Assembly: GCF_023336505.1 (NCBI RefSeq)
Contig: NZ_JAMAST010000002.1
Span: 248,001 to 312,000, forward strand
DNA length: 64,000 nt
DNA from: Sporolactobacillus mangiferae
Lineage (GTDB): Bacteria; Bacillota; Bacilli; Bacillales; Sporolactobacillaceae
Reading direction: 5' to 3'
Of this stretch, positions 55,001 to 63,981 are shown in pieces (position 1 is the stretch's first letter; each line of letters begins with the position of its first letter). A model generated the notes under the pieces. It saw only the letters and a list, made by a program, of their open reading frames with translations. It had not been told where the DNA came from and searched no databases. A program made the position numbers and the translations under genes.

Positions 55001-55410
55001 CCAAGGATCTCCTGAACTGAACGTGTCAGATCACGTTCTTTGTCCGCAATCACTTGGCGGCCTTTCCCAAATTTTAATAAACGGCAGCTGGCGAGGCGCA
55101 GACCGCCGTCCTTTGTTCTTTTATAGCTGCGTTCCGCGCGGTAACGTACAGGCTGGACACCGGAAAGTTCGAAGGTAAAACCAACTGACATCTGATCCTC
55201 AAGCTGATTCAGTATGCCATTTATATGATTTGCCGCACGCTCAACTGTTCCATACAGTGCCAGCGTGATCCCGTCAAGAACGGTTGATTTTCCGCTTCCC
55301 GTCGGCCCGAAAATACCAAACAGTCCGTCCGCGCACAGCGTTTCAAAATCAATGACCTGCTCCTCGCGAAAACTGTTCAACCCTTTTATTGTTAACTCAA
55401 TCGGTTTCAT
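52009..55410 (-). CDS. sbcC: Exonuclease SbcC (Rad50-like ATPase subunit)
   Basis: SbcC is the SMC-like ATPase partner of the SbcD nuclease, opening hairpins and processing blocked DNA ends. The 1133-residue protein has Walker A FGPTGSGKSTVLDG near residue 35 and Q-loop VVLPQGKFAEFL. Two very long coiled coils are joined by the zinc hook CPVC (C537-C540), and the C-terminal lobe has signature SLSGGETFLTSLALALSLSE and Walker B FFLDEGFGSLD. I set the start at 55410, after GGGGAGGGC; it overlaps the sbcD end by 14 bases. It is the last gene of the addBA-sbcDC operon. Confidence 0.95.
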   Translation of the reverse strand: MKPIELTIKGLNSFREEQVIDFETLCADGLFGIFGPTGSGKSTVLDGITLALYGTVERAANHINGILNQLEDQMSVGFTFELSGVQPVRYRAERSYKRTKDGGLRLASCRLLKFGKGRQVIADKERDLTRSVQEILGLTHDDFTRAVVLPQGKFAEFLTLKGSERRQMLQRLFHLEKYGDELGTKLKEAAEERKHALEIITEKQAMLGDASEQAVLEARAHCMEIERQLRSVRETFAKTETIKLDYEMIRGLTEDKEAKARALQKLQQEDMKYQAIKDKLKLDEAADKLIPYMETLIDAEKEAHEAKDTYNAQITERAHAQEQLAAAREAGEQAKHARDQREPELEAEKQRLIQGISIQAQLKNEQALFIEQNAKQTELTAKQKHILALADQEQAQLGKLKADLEHEERMLAQYSINSQDRARVQQALAEKKEIDLLERYLEEKRGEWKTLRDAWRSCQQIINELEQARTAMNEKACTLFRQHQFIYNQAIETNRMSGALQTFIDMQNKKMDQRYEEMNRHKIALQLAEALHDGEPCPVCGALDHPNPAAADLSITENEVKDRQNAYQHASESLLDQIQKESLLIAQMEQQASMFPESAMHIKNESKVDQEISADFTQWAASGIQEPLSRINRMVKEQKQEQLRIGEQLSRLLEDMRKNETEYSKVKAQADMDQEKMNALQIQAVEKKHEFEKRLRQWKEVFYPTFEQMAQEDQVIRASDEKTELLQRSIQTLKDQLKPLELKADRDREQLRTLDSQLSELHGRTDSLKKSIQQWRLRMQKLGLDEREELKLRVRETEQERERLKNEYVQADQHAHALLERFHQIDKSFANASDRVSRAEHAQQIALEKWEKRLETSQFDEREQVAHAHLDESSRNAMKRALSLYEEQTEKLTSEIRSLDGKLAGRQVTQEVLEKITQQWTTLKMKVQSLTEAFGAAVKERENREKNHQLFLQLESERKKNQKTFDQFEKLQRIFRGNAFVEFVAQEQLQQVCAAASKRLGELTHGRYVLEVDAQGGFIIRDNGNGGIKRPVSSLSGGETFLTSLALALSLSEQIQLRGHVPLQFFFLDEGFGSLDPDLLDMVVTALEKLHMHRLAIGVISHVPEMRDRLPRKLIVTPAIPSGRGSRVHMEMI

Positions 55411-56605
55411 GTTCTGCCCTCCCCGCCGCCGCTTCTCGTACCGATTCTTCTTCACTGATCAATCGCATAAACAAACGAACGAGTTCAGTGTCTGGTTCAG
55501 CGCCCGCGGTTTGTTTTTTGTAAAATCGAATGAAGAGCTCATCAATTGGCAAATGAGTTCGCATCGGCTCGACTGCCATATCATTATTTTCTTTGTAAAC
55601 GGGCCGGATAGTAACAATACGCGGTCTCGCCTTGCGCAGCATCTGAATGTCATGCATGCTCATGGCATCATCAAGACGGATTTCAAGATCGATCCATGCC
55701 TCCGAATCACGTTGCTCATCGATCCACTGGCGGACCTGATTCATTCCACGATCCGCATGCCAGCGAACAAGCGGGCGACCGGATTTAAGCTCAATTTCAC
55801 GAATTGAGCATTGCTGCTCCGGCGAAACATCGATAATCGTCACTGACTTGGACGAACCAGCTTCTGAAAAGCTGTAGGCAAGCGGAGAGCCAGCATAGCG
55901 TACCGGTACGGATGTGTTTTTTAATGTTTGCGGACGGTGAAGATGCCCAAGCGCAACATATTGAGCCTTGGGTGGAAAGATATTCGGATGAACGGTATAA
56001 GCGCCGCCTACCTGAATCGGCCGTTCGGAATCGGATTCTTTTCCCCCTGCGGCAAAAAGATGCGTCATTAATAGATTAACAGCCTCTTTTTCAAAAGAAC
56101 GGGCATGCCAGTTGAAAAGTTCGGCGAGCCGGTCATTATATGCCAACTTGATCAGTTCCTCATCATTTACTGTACTCAGGCATTCGTTTAATCTGGATTC
56201 AGAAGGATAAGGAACACAGCTTAGTACAAGCTTTTCATTCTGACTCAAAACCGGTACGGTCACCGGCTGGCTGACAGGCTTGCCAATGATGGTGATCCCC
56301 TGTCTGCCGGCCAGCGGACCAGGCGCCTCCAGACGTTCGGGACTGTCATGGTTGCCGGCAATCACCAGCACTGGCCGCCTCCCGCCTGATGACAGTCGCT
56401 GTGCCGTCTCATAAAACAGCGCCTCACTGGATGCCGGTGGATTCACCGTGTCAAACACATCACCGGCCATTAAAATCACATCCACCCTTTCATCGTCGGC
56501 GATCGCGCAAAGTTCGTCCATCACCTGCTCCTGCTCTTCTTCACGTGAACGTCCTTCCAGTCTGCGCCCCAGATGCCAGTCAGCAGTATGAAGCAGTCGC
56601 ATCAT
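55397..56605 (-). CDS. sbcD: Exonuclease SbcD (Mre11-like nuclease subunit)
   Basis: SbcD is the metal-dependent nuclease of the SbcCD complex. The 402-residue protein shows the calcineurin-type phosphoesterase motifs: HTADWHLGRR (residues 6-15), VILMAGDVFDT, VIAGNHDSPERL and ALGHLHRPQ. These supply the histidine and aspartate ligands of the two metals. A C-terminal SbcD_C domain follows. The ATG overlaps the addA stop (ATGA), indicating translational coupling. Confidence 0.95.
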   Translation of the reverse strand: MMRLLHTADWHLGRRLEGRSREEEQEQVMDELCAIADDERVDVILMAGDVFDTVNPPASSEALFYETAQRLSSGGRRPVLVIAGNHDSPERLEAPGPLAGRQGITIIGKPVSQPVTVPVLSQNEKLVLSCVPYPSESRLNECLSTVNDEELIKLAYNDRLAELFNWHARSFEKEAVNLLMTHLFAAGGKESDSERPIQVGGAYTVHPNIFPPKAQYVALGHLHRPQTLKNTSVPVRYAGSPLAYSFSEAGSSKSVTIIDVSPEQQCSIREIELKSGRPLVRWHADRGMNQVRQWIDEQRDSEAWIDLEIRLDDAMSMHDIQMLRKARPRIVTIRPVYKENNDMAVEPMRTHLPIDELFIRFYKKQTAGAEPDTELVRLFMRLISEEESVREAAAGRAEHETD

Positions 56606-59600
56606 TCGTTTCCCCTTTCAGTCAGATCGACAAGACAGTCAATGTCAAAAGCATAGAGCAGAACACGTGCAATTTTTCGCTTCCATATTTTCTCGACGGC
56701 ACGCCGATAAAGATTCAGCTGGATATGATACCGGCGTTTCAATTCAGCTGCCGCAGCTGCCTGATCTTGGAAGCGGCGGGACAGGCGGTCGGTTTTATAG
56801 TCAAGCAATATCAATCCTTCGGGATCTTCAATAATACAGTCAATGACCCCCTGCACAAGCACCATCTCGGATTGCTCCGCTTTATTCCATGACGGATAAA
56901 CCTCGTTTGCCGAAAGCGCGAGACTGAACGGACATTCTCGAATCACCTTGCTCGCTGCCAGCATCTTTTGTCCGGCCGGTGATTGAAAAAATCGCATAAC
57001 GGCCGGATAGTCAAGGCTTTCTTCCTGTGCGGCTGTGATGATTTCTTTTTCGACCAGAGTTACCCCCTGCTCCTTCAGCTGCCGTGCTGTGGCGGTTTTT
57101 TTCAAATCAAGATGCTGCATCAGTAAATGCAGCGCCGTACCGCGTTCAGCCGCCGAAAGTGAGCCATGCTGAAGAAACTGTGGTCGCTCACTGCCAATGA
57201 AATGCCAGCGTTCCGAATCGCGAAGCAATCGATCATCTGTTCCATCGCTGAAATAATCCTGCTGCACTTTTAACTCAGTAACTGTTTGCTTTGCCATTGA
57301 TCCGGCAGCAGGCGCATACGGATACTGCCAGTTGAGCCGGGCAACCACTTCATCCTGCATTCCGGAATGTGAGGTAACCGGTTTTCCCTGCTTCACCTGA
57401 ACGAACCGCCCATCATCGATCTTTCGCTTTGATTCGGTTGCACCCGCAAGCATGGAAGCCGCAATCCTTTGTACGGTCCACAACGAAGGATCGCCGGAAA
57501 CCGCTGTCCGATCAGGCTTTTCCCCCAATAATTGATGAAGTGTATCGGATGAAGCGTGACGTGCAACAGACGGAAGCACCCAGTCGAAAAAACTGCTGGC
57601 GGAAGCGCGAAGATCATCGGGAAGCAGCCAGTCATGCTCGTGCAGCAGCATGCTGAATGGATTCATCTGTTTTTTCGCATCCTTAACCGTGCCGATCAGA
57701 ATCAGTTTTTCTTTCGCGCGTGTCACGGCGACGTACAGAATACGCAGTTCTTCAGAGACCGCATCCGCCCTCATCCGCTCTTTAATCGCAAGATATGGCA
57801 GCGTCGGTACACTGGCTCTTAATTCCGAATTGATCCATTTCGTACCGAAGCCAAGATCTTTGTGGAGCAGTGCGGCTGCCGTTGTGTCACGCATATTGAA
57901 ACGCCTGTTCATACCTGCAACAAACACAACCGGAAACTCCAGCCCCTTGCTCTTGTGAATGGTCATGATTCGAACGACATCCGCCTGCTCGCTCAATTCA
58001 CGCGCTTCGCCCAAATCACCACCGTTCTCTCGCATACGCTCAATAAAGCGAAGAAAGCGGAACAGTCCTCGGAATGCGGTTTTCTCGTATTGCCTTGCAC
58101 GGTCATAAAAAGCTTTGAGATTTGCCTGTCGCTGCGTACCACCGATCAGACCGCCAGCATAATCGTAGTAGCCGGTATCGCGATAAATTTGCCAGATGAG
58201 TTCAGCTACCGAATGAGTTCTGGAGAATTCACGCCATTCATTGATTTTCGAAAGAAATAAAGACAGTTTTTTCACGGATTCATGGTTGCCGTCCCGAACG
58301 AAGCGGTTCAGTGCCTGATAAAAGCTCGCTTCACGGTCGGCCATACGAATAGACGCGAGTGTATCCGCATGCACGCCAAGAATCGGTGAACGCAGCACAG
58401 CTGCAAGCGGTATATCCTGATCCGGGTTATCAATCACCTGAAGCAGTGCAAGCATGACCGAGACTTCTACCGTATCGAAATAGCCTCTGGTCAATTCTGC
58501 ATAAGCAGGTATCCCGCGAATACCAAGTACATCCTTGATAACTGGGGCCGACGTGCTGGAAGAGCGGAGAAGGATCGCCATGTCACGATATCGGATCGGA
58601 CGCATTTGTTTCAGTTCCCGGTCATACACCTGAAATGCGGGAGAAGAACCGTCACCAATCATTGCCTGAATTCGATCCGCAACAGCTTCCGCCTCCAGTT
58701 CTGCCGTCTCCATCTCGCCCGATTCCGCCGCATCCTCTCCCTCAGAGCCTGTCCGGTCAATCAGTTCCAGATCTACCGTCCGTTCCTCATTAGGATATTG
58801 GGCGCCGCAGCGCAATTCAGCGGCAGCATCATAATTCACGCCCCCGACCGTTTCATCCATTGTCTGTCTGAAAAGAAAGTTTACCGCGTCAATGACTTCC
58901 TGCCTGCTTCGGAAGTTGTTTGACAGATCAATGACCTGTCCCGGTGAATCAGGCTGTAAAAATGTTTTGTATTTCTCGACAAACAGGCCCGGTTCTGCCA
59001 GGCGAAAGCCGTAAATGCTCTGCTTGACATCGCCGACCATAAATCGATTGCCGCCATCCGCACTGTCTCTGGAGATCAGATTTAGGATGGCTTCCTGAAC
59101 GCGGTTTGTATCCTGATATTCATCGACCATTACTTCTTGAAAACGTGCGCGGAACTGTTCCGCAACAACAGACGGCTGTTCCCATTCAGGAGATGCATCC
59201 GGTCCGCGAAGAACAGCCAGACACTCATGTTCAAGATCGGAAAAGTCGAGCACGGCCCGCCGCCTTTTCTCTGCCTTAAATCTTTTTGCAAAGGTTTTGA
59301 CCAGTTCCGTGATCAACTGTACAGACGGTGCCATGTCATTTAAATCGCGCATGGCTTCCTCAGAAGAATGCGAAAACCACTGACCTTGCAGTTCAGCAAA
59401 TTTTTTCTTGATTTTATCACGCATTTTCTTAACCTGTTCCTTAAGTTCCGTGTCAACCGATTTGTCACGGATCGCTTTCAGTTTGCCGAATGTCATGGCG
59501 CGGAAAGCTGATCGAATCGCCTCCCATTCTGTGCTGACCGATGATTGAATCTGCATCAGCACACGCAATTCATTCGTTAACATATCGGCATAAGCATCCG

Positions 59601-60345
59601 GCCCACCTGGCACATGACACAAGGCCAGCACTTTCTGATAGACGCGTACGGCTTCAGAAATAAATCGGGCCAGTGACCGTTTCAAATCGTTCATCCATTC
59701 AAAATGATCAATGGAATCCGTTCCCTCTGTCTTATAGGATTCGGAAATATGGTCCAGCCAATCATCCGGCCAGGGATGGCTCATGGAAAATTCATAAACG
59801 TTAAGCAGCATATGGCTCAATGCATCATCGTTTCGATCATTCGAGTAACGGTCAACAAGTCGGTAAAATTCAGGATTATTTGAAGCATAATAATCTTCAA
59901 GCAGGTTTTCAAGGACCTCCTCGCGTAGAAGGGCGGCCTCCGTTTCATCAAGCAGCCGAAACGCAGGATCCAGGTCAAGAAAATAGTAATATTGTTTCAC
60001 AACGGACATGCAAAAAGCGTGCAGTGTCATAATGGACGCTTTGCCGAGCAGGCTTTGCTGACGGCGAAGAAACAGATTTTCGGGTTCCTTTTCCAGACAC
60101 TCGTCAAGTGCACGCCCGATGCGCTCCCGCATTTCCGCGGCAGCTGCTTTGGTAAACGTAACGACCAGCAGATCATCAATATTTGTCCTCTGCAGCGGGT
60201 CCGTCACTTTTCGGATCATGCGTTCAACAAGTACCGCCGTTTTCCCCGAACCGGCCGCGGCAGCAACCAGCAGATCGTGGCCGCTTTCGGTAATCGCCCG
60301 CCATTGCGCGTCCGTCCATTGCCGCTCATTCTGTTTCATGTTCAT
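56602..60345 (-). CDS. addA: ATP-dependent helicase/nuclease subunit A (AddA)
   Basis: AddA is the UvrD-type helicase and 3'-strand nuclease of the AddAB complex, which resects double-strand breaks for RecA. The 1247-residue protein has the Q-motif region QWTDAQWRAI, Walker A VAAAAGSGKTAVL (about 27-39), motif II DEYQDTN, motif IV-VI segments such as VRIMTIHKSKGLEFPVVF and LRILYVAVTRAKEKL, and a C-terminal nuclease domain with ILLDYKTDRL (about 1180). The start overlaps the 3' end of addB by 20 bases. Confidence 0.96.
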   Translation of the reverse strand: MNMKQNERQWTDAQWRAITESGHDLLVAAAAGSGKTAVLVERMIRKVTDPLQRTNIDDLLVVTFTKAAAAEMRERIGRALDECLEKEPENLFLRRQQSLLGKASIMTLHAFCMSVVKQYYYFLDLDPAFRLLDETEAALLREEVLENLLEDYYASNNPEFYRLVDRYSNDRNDDALSHMLLNVYEFSMSHPWPDDWLDHISESYKTEGTDSIDHFEWMNDLKRSLARFISEAVRVYQKVLALCHVPGGPDAYADMLTNELRVLMQIQSSVSTEWEAIRSAFRAMTFGKLKAIRDKSVDTELKEQVKKMRDKIKKKFAELQGQWFSHSSEEAMRDLNDMAPSVQLITELVKTFAKRFKAEKRRRAVLDFSDLEHECLAVLRGPDASPEWEQPSVVAEQFRARFQEVMVDEYQDTNRVQEAILNLISRDSADGGNRFMVGDVKQSIYGFRLAEPGLFVEKYKTFLQPDSPGQVIDLSNNFRSRQEVIDAVNFLFRQTMDETVGGVNYDAAAELRCGAQYPNEERTVDLELIDRTGSEGEDAAESGEMETAELEAEAVADRIQAMIGDGSSPAFQVYDRELKQMRPIRYRDMAILLRSSSTSAPVIKDVLGIRGIPAYAELTRGYFDTVEVSVMLALLQVIDNPDQDIPLAAVLRSPILGVHADTLASIRMADREASFYQALNRFVRDGNHESVKKLSLFLSKINEWREFSRTHSVAELIWQIYRDTGYYDYAGGLIGGTQRQANLKAFYDRARQYEKTAFRGLFRFLRFIERMRENGGDLGEARELSEQADVVRIMTIHKSKGLEFPVVFVAGMNRRFNMRDTTAAALLHKDLGFGTKWINSELRASVPTLPYLAIKERMRADAVSEELRILYVAVTRAKEKLILIGTVKDAKKQMNPFSMLLHEHDWLLPDDLRASASSFFDWVLPSVARHASSDTLHQLLGEKPDRTAVSGDPSLWTVQRIAASMLAGATESKRKIDDGRFVQVKQGKPVTSHSGMQDEVVARLNWQYPYAPAAGSMAKQTVTELKVQQDYFSDGTDDRLLRDSERWHFIGSERPQFLQHGSLSAAERGTALHLLMQHLDLKKTATARQLKEQGVTLVEKEIITAAQEESLDYPAVMRFFQSPAGQKMLAASKVIRECPFSLALSANEVYPSWNKAEQSEMVLVQGVIDCIIEDPEGLILLDYKTDRLSRRFQDQAAAAAELKRRYHIQLNLYRRAVEKIWKRKIARVLLYAFDIDCLVDLTERGNE

Positions 60346-63300
60346 CGGTCTTCGCCCCCAATTCCGCCACTTTCTTCAGAACGTTCTCGTCACTCATTTT
60401 CTTCAGCAGACGGTACTGGTTTCCGGGCTGTGACTGATCAAATCTGCAAACCGGACGGAATGAACAATGGGCGCACGGTACCTGTCCGTCAAACTTATAT
60501 GGCGCAATCGTCACGTCTCCGTCAATAATCCGGCAGCCTGTCTCAGTCATGATCTGGCGAGTGTAGTGCCGAAGTGTCTCAAATTCTTCTTTCCCGGCAA
60601 GTGATGAATTTTTATAAAATTCACCATTCTTTTTAACACCGAACGGAGCAATTTCCGACTGGCCGCCATTCGCACTTTGATCGGTTAAACGCAGTGCCTC
60701 TTCATCCTGGAGCAGCAGGCCTTTCATTTTAAATCGTTTATAAAGTTCATGCTCCAGCTCATCTTCAGGCAGCCGTTCATCGAGATTCAGCACCGGGTTA
60801 TGCACATGAAAATAGAGAACGCCTGCCGGATCAGCCTCGGCACCGAGCCATTGTCTTGAATAAGTAATGATCACATCAAGATAAGTCAGCATCTGAAGTG
60901 CGAGCCCGTAATATACTTCCGAGAGATTCAGATTTTTCGCGCCTGATTTATAATCAATCACTCTCAGCAGCAACCGTCCCTGATCATCGCGTGCACGGTC
61001 AACACGATCAATACGCCCGACAACTTCCATTCGCGCGCCGCCCTTTAAAGGGAATTCAAGCGCCGGAAGCGGTGCGCCCGGTCCGAAAGGAAGTTCCAGA
61101 CTGACCGGTGAAAATCCGCTCAATTGGGCATGGCGGCGCATTACGCGGGCAACTCTTGCGACCACTTGCGTCAATTTGTGCTGCATGTACCGATAACGAT
61201 TGGAGCTGGTTAAAATTTGCCGCTGCAAACGCGGGGCAAGATCATTAACGGTGTCAGCAGCCAATCGATCGCATTCTTCCGGAGACAGATCCTGCCAATT
61301 CCGTTTTGTATGCATGACCTGCGCAGTCATTCGTTTAATTGCCAAATGAAACAGTTGCCCAATGTCCGGCGCCGACAATTGAAAAACATCGCGTTCGTTA
61401 AGCTTTAACCCATACGCAGCAAACTGCGAAAAAGGACAGGAAACGAATTTTTCCATGCGCGACACACTGGTCTGAATCGTCTCTCCATACAACGCACGTG
61501 CTGATCCAAGACTCAGTTGTTCATCATTCCGTGCAAACAGGCTCGATATTGCCATTTGTGACGCATGTCCCCATTCGCGATGAGCGATAAACCAGTTATA
61601 CGCATCCCACCATAATTCAGCGATCGGGTAACCGCTCCGCCATTCGCGAAGCTGTGCGGCAAGGAGACCGATTGTTTTTTGCGGTGCGCTGATCAGAGCG
61701 AGCTGCTCCAATTCCCTCAAACTTCGCGTCTCTCCGGGTGTCTGTCTCAGCACAAGATCAGGAAACAGCCGCTTGAGCCACATAATCAGCGGAGATGGGC
61801 GCAGTGATTCACCATCTTCCGAAGCAAGTGGAAAAGAAAGATGAATTCCATTTTTCGCTAAAGTCAGTGCGCGGTAGATCAGCTCGTTCTCAATGGACAT
61901 CTGTTCCGTTTCACCGGCTCCGACGGTCATTCCTGTATCCTGAAGCAACTCGCGGTCTTTGCCCGAAAGCAAACCATGTTCTGAAAGTTTGGCCGGCAGA
62001 ACGCCCTCGTTCACCCCGAGCAGGAACACATGCCTGATTTCCGTGGAACGTATCCGGTCCAGGCTCCCGATCAACACCTGGTCCAGTGCCGGAGGGACCA
62101 TGGCAAACTCCAGGGCATCCAGACCGGCATCCATAATACTGATAAACAGATCCAGATTTATCCGCTCCTCGCCGGAAGCCTCGACACATTGATCCAGTAA
62201 CTCAATCAATGCTTTCCAGACCTGACCGTGTTCCTTTGCTTCTGTCAGACGATTTTTCCGTTCATCACGCAAGGCCATCCGCTCCAGCTTTTCCGGTACG
62301 GCGGATGCAACCAGAAAGTCGTAGAGCGCCGTGCATTGTTCAGCAACCGTTACGGCCCCTCTCAGCTGCCCCTCCAGTGCGGCAAGCGGTTCAGCAACGA
62401 TCATTCTGTACTTATTAATTAATCGTTCTGTTTTCATTTCCTCTGCCGATTGTTCTCTGTTTATTTCTTCAAGACCACGGTAAATTTGAAAATGCCACGG
62501 TTCGCCGTCCGTCCATTTTTTTCCATAAAAACCGTGTGCAATTATATAATTTTCCAATCGATTCAGGCCGTCGTGCGCTTCGTCCATATCCGCTTCAAGC
62601 GGAATCAGAAAATCTGTTTTAACGCAGCGAAACAGCGGTTCATACCGCCAGTTCTGCTGAATGGTTTCCAGAGCAGAGCGGATAAATTCGATCAGCGGAT
62701 GGTGTTTCATCGGCATTTTCTGATCAATAAAGAAAGGAATTTGATAGTCTTCAAAAATAGTGACCAGTAAATCGTAGTAGTCATCCAGATTTCGGACGAG
62801 TACCGTCATGTCGCGAAATCGGCTGTCTCCGGACCGGGCATAGGCAATCAGCCTGCGTGCCGTCTGCTCCACTTCTTCCCGCCGATTTGCCGCTTCGGTA
62901 CATGTTACGCCTTCAGTCTGGCCGCTTTTTTTCAATGGATATTGTCCAAAATGACCGATTAAATGCGTCAGTGCCGGAGCATCCGGTCTCAGAATCTGCT
63001 TTTTGACATGCACGGCCTCAATTGAAAGGCCGTCCAGCTCCGCGCGCTCTTTCAATTGCAGAAAAAGCATGGCGGAGTGCCGGAATACAGAATACTCATC
63101 CGGCGCATGTTCATAGGCTTGATCTGTACTTAACAGAATCGTCACGCGTCTGCATTGCTCCATAAGCCGTTCGGCAATCAGCATTTCCTGCGGTGTCATC
63201 GTTTGAAAACCGTCAATCCATACCTCTGCTTCTTTTAAAAAATCAGCATGATCCATACGTTCTGCCATCAAATTTAAATAGTCTTCGCTGTCAATATATT

Positions 63301-63832
63301 TTCCTTCCAATGCCTGTGAAAAAGATTGATAGATTAATGATAAATCATGCAGCTTGTCCCGCAGAAGCTGCTGTTCTGCATCATCGCCCGATAAATGCCG
63401 AATCTCATCCGCAATCTCTTCAGGTTCAAGGCGGAAGCGTTTAAATTCAATAAGCGTATCACTGAGCAGATCATAAAAACCGTTCTGCCGCGATGCTTTC
63501 TGAAACAGTCGGAGCTCTCCCTTTTTCTGTTCAACAATTTTTCGCAGAAGCATGGAAATGCCGGTTGCATTCAGATGTTTGCGCGTCGCCCCGCCCGCCT
63601 GCTGCAGCACGCGCAACGCAAGTCTTGGCAAGCTGTACACATTCAGGCGTGTCATTCCGCCTAATCCGGGCGTAGTGGCCAGCGCATATTCCATACTGAA
63701 CGTCATATGCTCCGGTACTAAATAAATCAGCGGCGTCCCGTTCGGATTTTCGCGAAGACGGTCACGGATTTCTGCCAGTGCACCAGCGGTTTTCCCTGTT
63801 CCCGGCCGTCCCAATACAAATCGTACCGACAT
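60326..63832 (-). CDS. addB: ATP-dependent nuclease subunit B (AddB)
   Basis: AddB is the second subunit of AddAB; it reads Chi sites with a degenerate helicase domain and cuts the other strand. The 1168-residue protein has Walker A GRPGTGKTAGAL at the N terminus. Its C-terminal nuclease domain has VIDYKSGAKNLNLSEVYYGL. Four cysteines bind the Fe-S cluster: C799 (VSCPFSQF) and C1120, C1123 and C1129 (CAHCSFRPVC). The ATG follows GGGGGGAG. It is the first gene of the repair operon, with a promoter and LexA-like box directly upstream. Confidence 0.96.
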   Translation of the reverse strand: MSVRFVLGRPGTGKTAGALAEIRDRLRENPNGTPLIYLVPEHMTFSMEYALATTPGLGGMTRLNVYSLPRLALRVLQQAGGATRKHLNATGISMLLRKIVEQKKGELRLFQKASRQNGFYDLLSDTLIEFKRFRLEPEEIADEIRHLSGDDAEQQLLRDKLHDLSLIYQSFSQALEGKYIDSEDYLNLMAERMDHADFLKEAEVWIDGFQTMTPQEMLIAERLMEQCRRVTILLSTDQAYEHAPDEYSVFRHSAMLFLQLKERAELDGLSIEAVHVKKQILRPDAPALTHLIGHFGQYPLKKSGQTEGVTCTEAANRREEVEQTARRLIAYARSGDSRFRDMTVLVRNLDDYYDLLVTIFEDYQIPFFIDQKMPMKHHPLIEFIRSALETIQQNWRYEPLFRCVKTDFLIPLEADMDEAHDGLNRLENYIIAHGFYGKKWTDGEPWHFQIYRGLEEINREQSAEEMKTERLINKYRMIVAEPLAALEGQLRGAVTVAEQCTALYDFLVASAVPEKLERMALRDERKNRLTEAKEHGQVWKALIELLDQCVEASGEERINLDLFISIMDAGLDALEFAMVPPALDQVLIGSLDRIRSTEIRHVFLLGVNEGVLPAKLSEHGLLSGKDRELLQDTGMTVGAGETEQMSIENELIYRALTLAKNGIHLSFPLASEDGESLRPSPLIMWLKRLFPDLVLRQTPGETRSLRELEQLALISAPQKTIGLLAAQLREWRSGYPIAELWWDAYNWFIAHREWGHASQMAISSLFARNDEQLSLGSARALYGETIQTSVSRMEKFVSCPFSQFAAYGLKLNERDVFQLSAPDIGQLFHLAIKRMTAQVMHTKRNWQDLSPEECDRLAADTVNDLAPRLQRQILTSSNRYRYMQHKLTQVVARVARVMRRHAQLSGFSPVSLELPFGPGAPLPALEFPLKGGARMEVVGRIDRVDRARDDQGRLLLRVIDYKSGAKNLNLSEVYYGLALQMLTYLDVIITYSRQWLGAEADPAGVLYFHVHNPVLNLDERLPEDELEHELYKRFKMKGLLLQDEEALRLTDQSANGGQSEIAPFGVKKNGEFYKNSSLAGKEEFETLRHYTRQIMTETGCRIIDGDVTIAPYKFDGQVPCAHCSFRPVCRFDQSQPGNQYRLLKKMSDENVLKKVAELGAKTDEHETE

Positions 63833-63880
63833 AACTCTCCCCCCGATGTCCTACCGGTAAAGGTCCTTAATAGTGTCTTA

Positions 63881-63908
63881 ATTATAACATAGACAGAACA
63901 TCAGTTCT
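63881..63908 (-). promoter_or_regulatory. addB promoter (extended -10) with LexA-like box
   Basis: On the minus strand TGTTATAAT gives an extended -10 (TATAAT at 63881-63886) about 50 bases before the addB start; the -35 is poor. Just upstream, at 63895-63908, AGAACTGATGTTCT contains GAAC-N4-GTTC, the core of the Gram-positive LexA (DinR) box. It lies in the -35 to -10 spacer, where repressor would block polymerase. Confidence 0.55.
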
Positions 63909-63942
63909 TTTACAGAACGCCCAATTTATTTCGTACAATGAA

Positions 63943-63981
63943 GCAAAAACCGCGGACGTTCATTCATCCGCGGTTTTTGTG
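63943..63981. terminator. Bidirectional intrinsic terminator at the window end
   Basis: AAAAACCGCGGACG/CCGCGGTTTTT with a TTCATTCAT-type loop ends any transcript approaching addB from outside the window. The last 20 bases hold nothing I can call. Confidence 0.8.
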
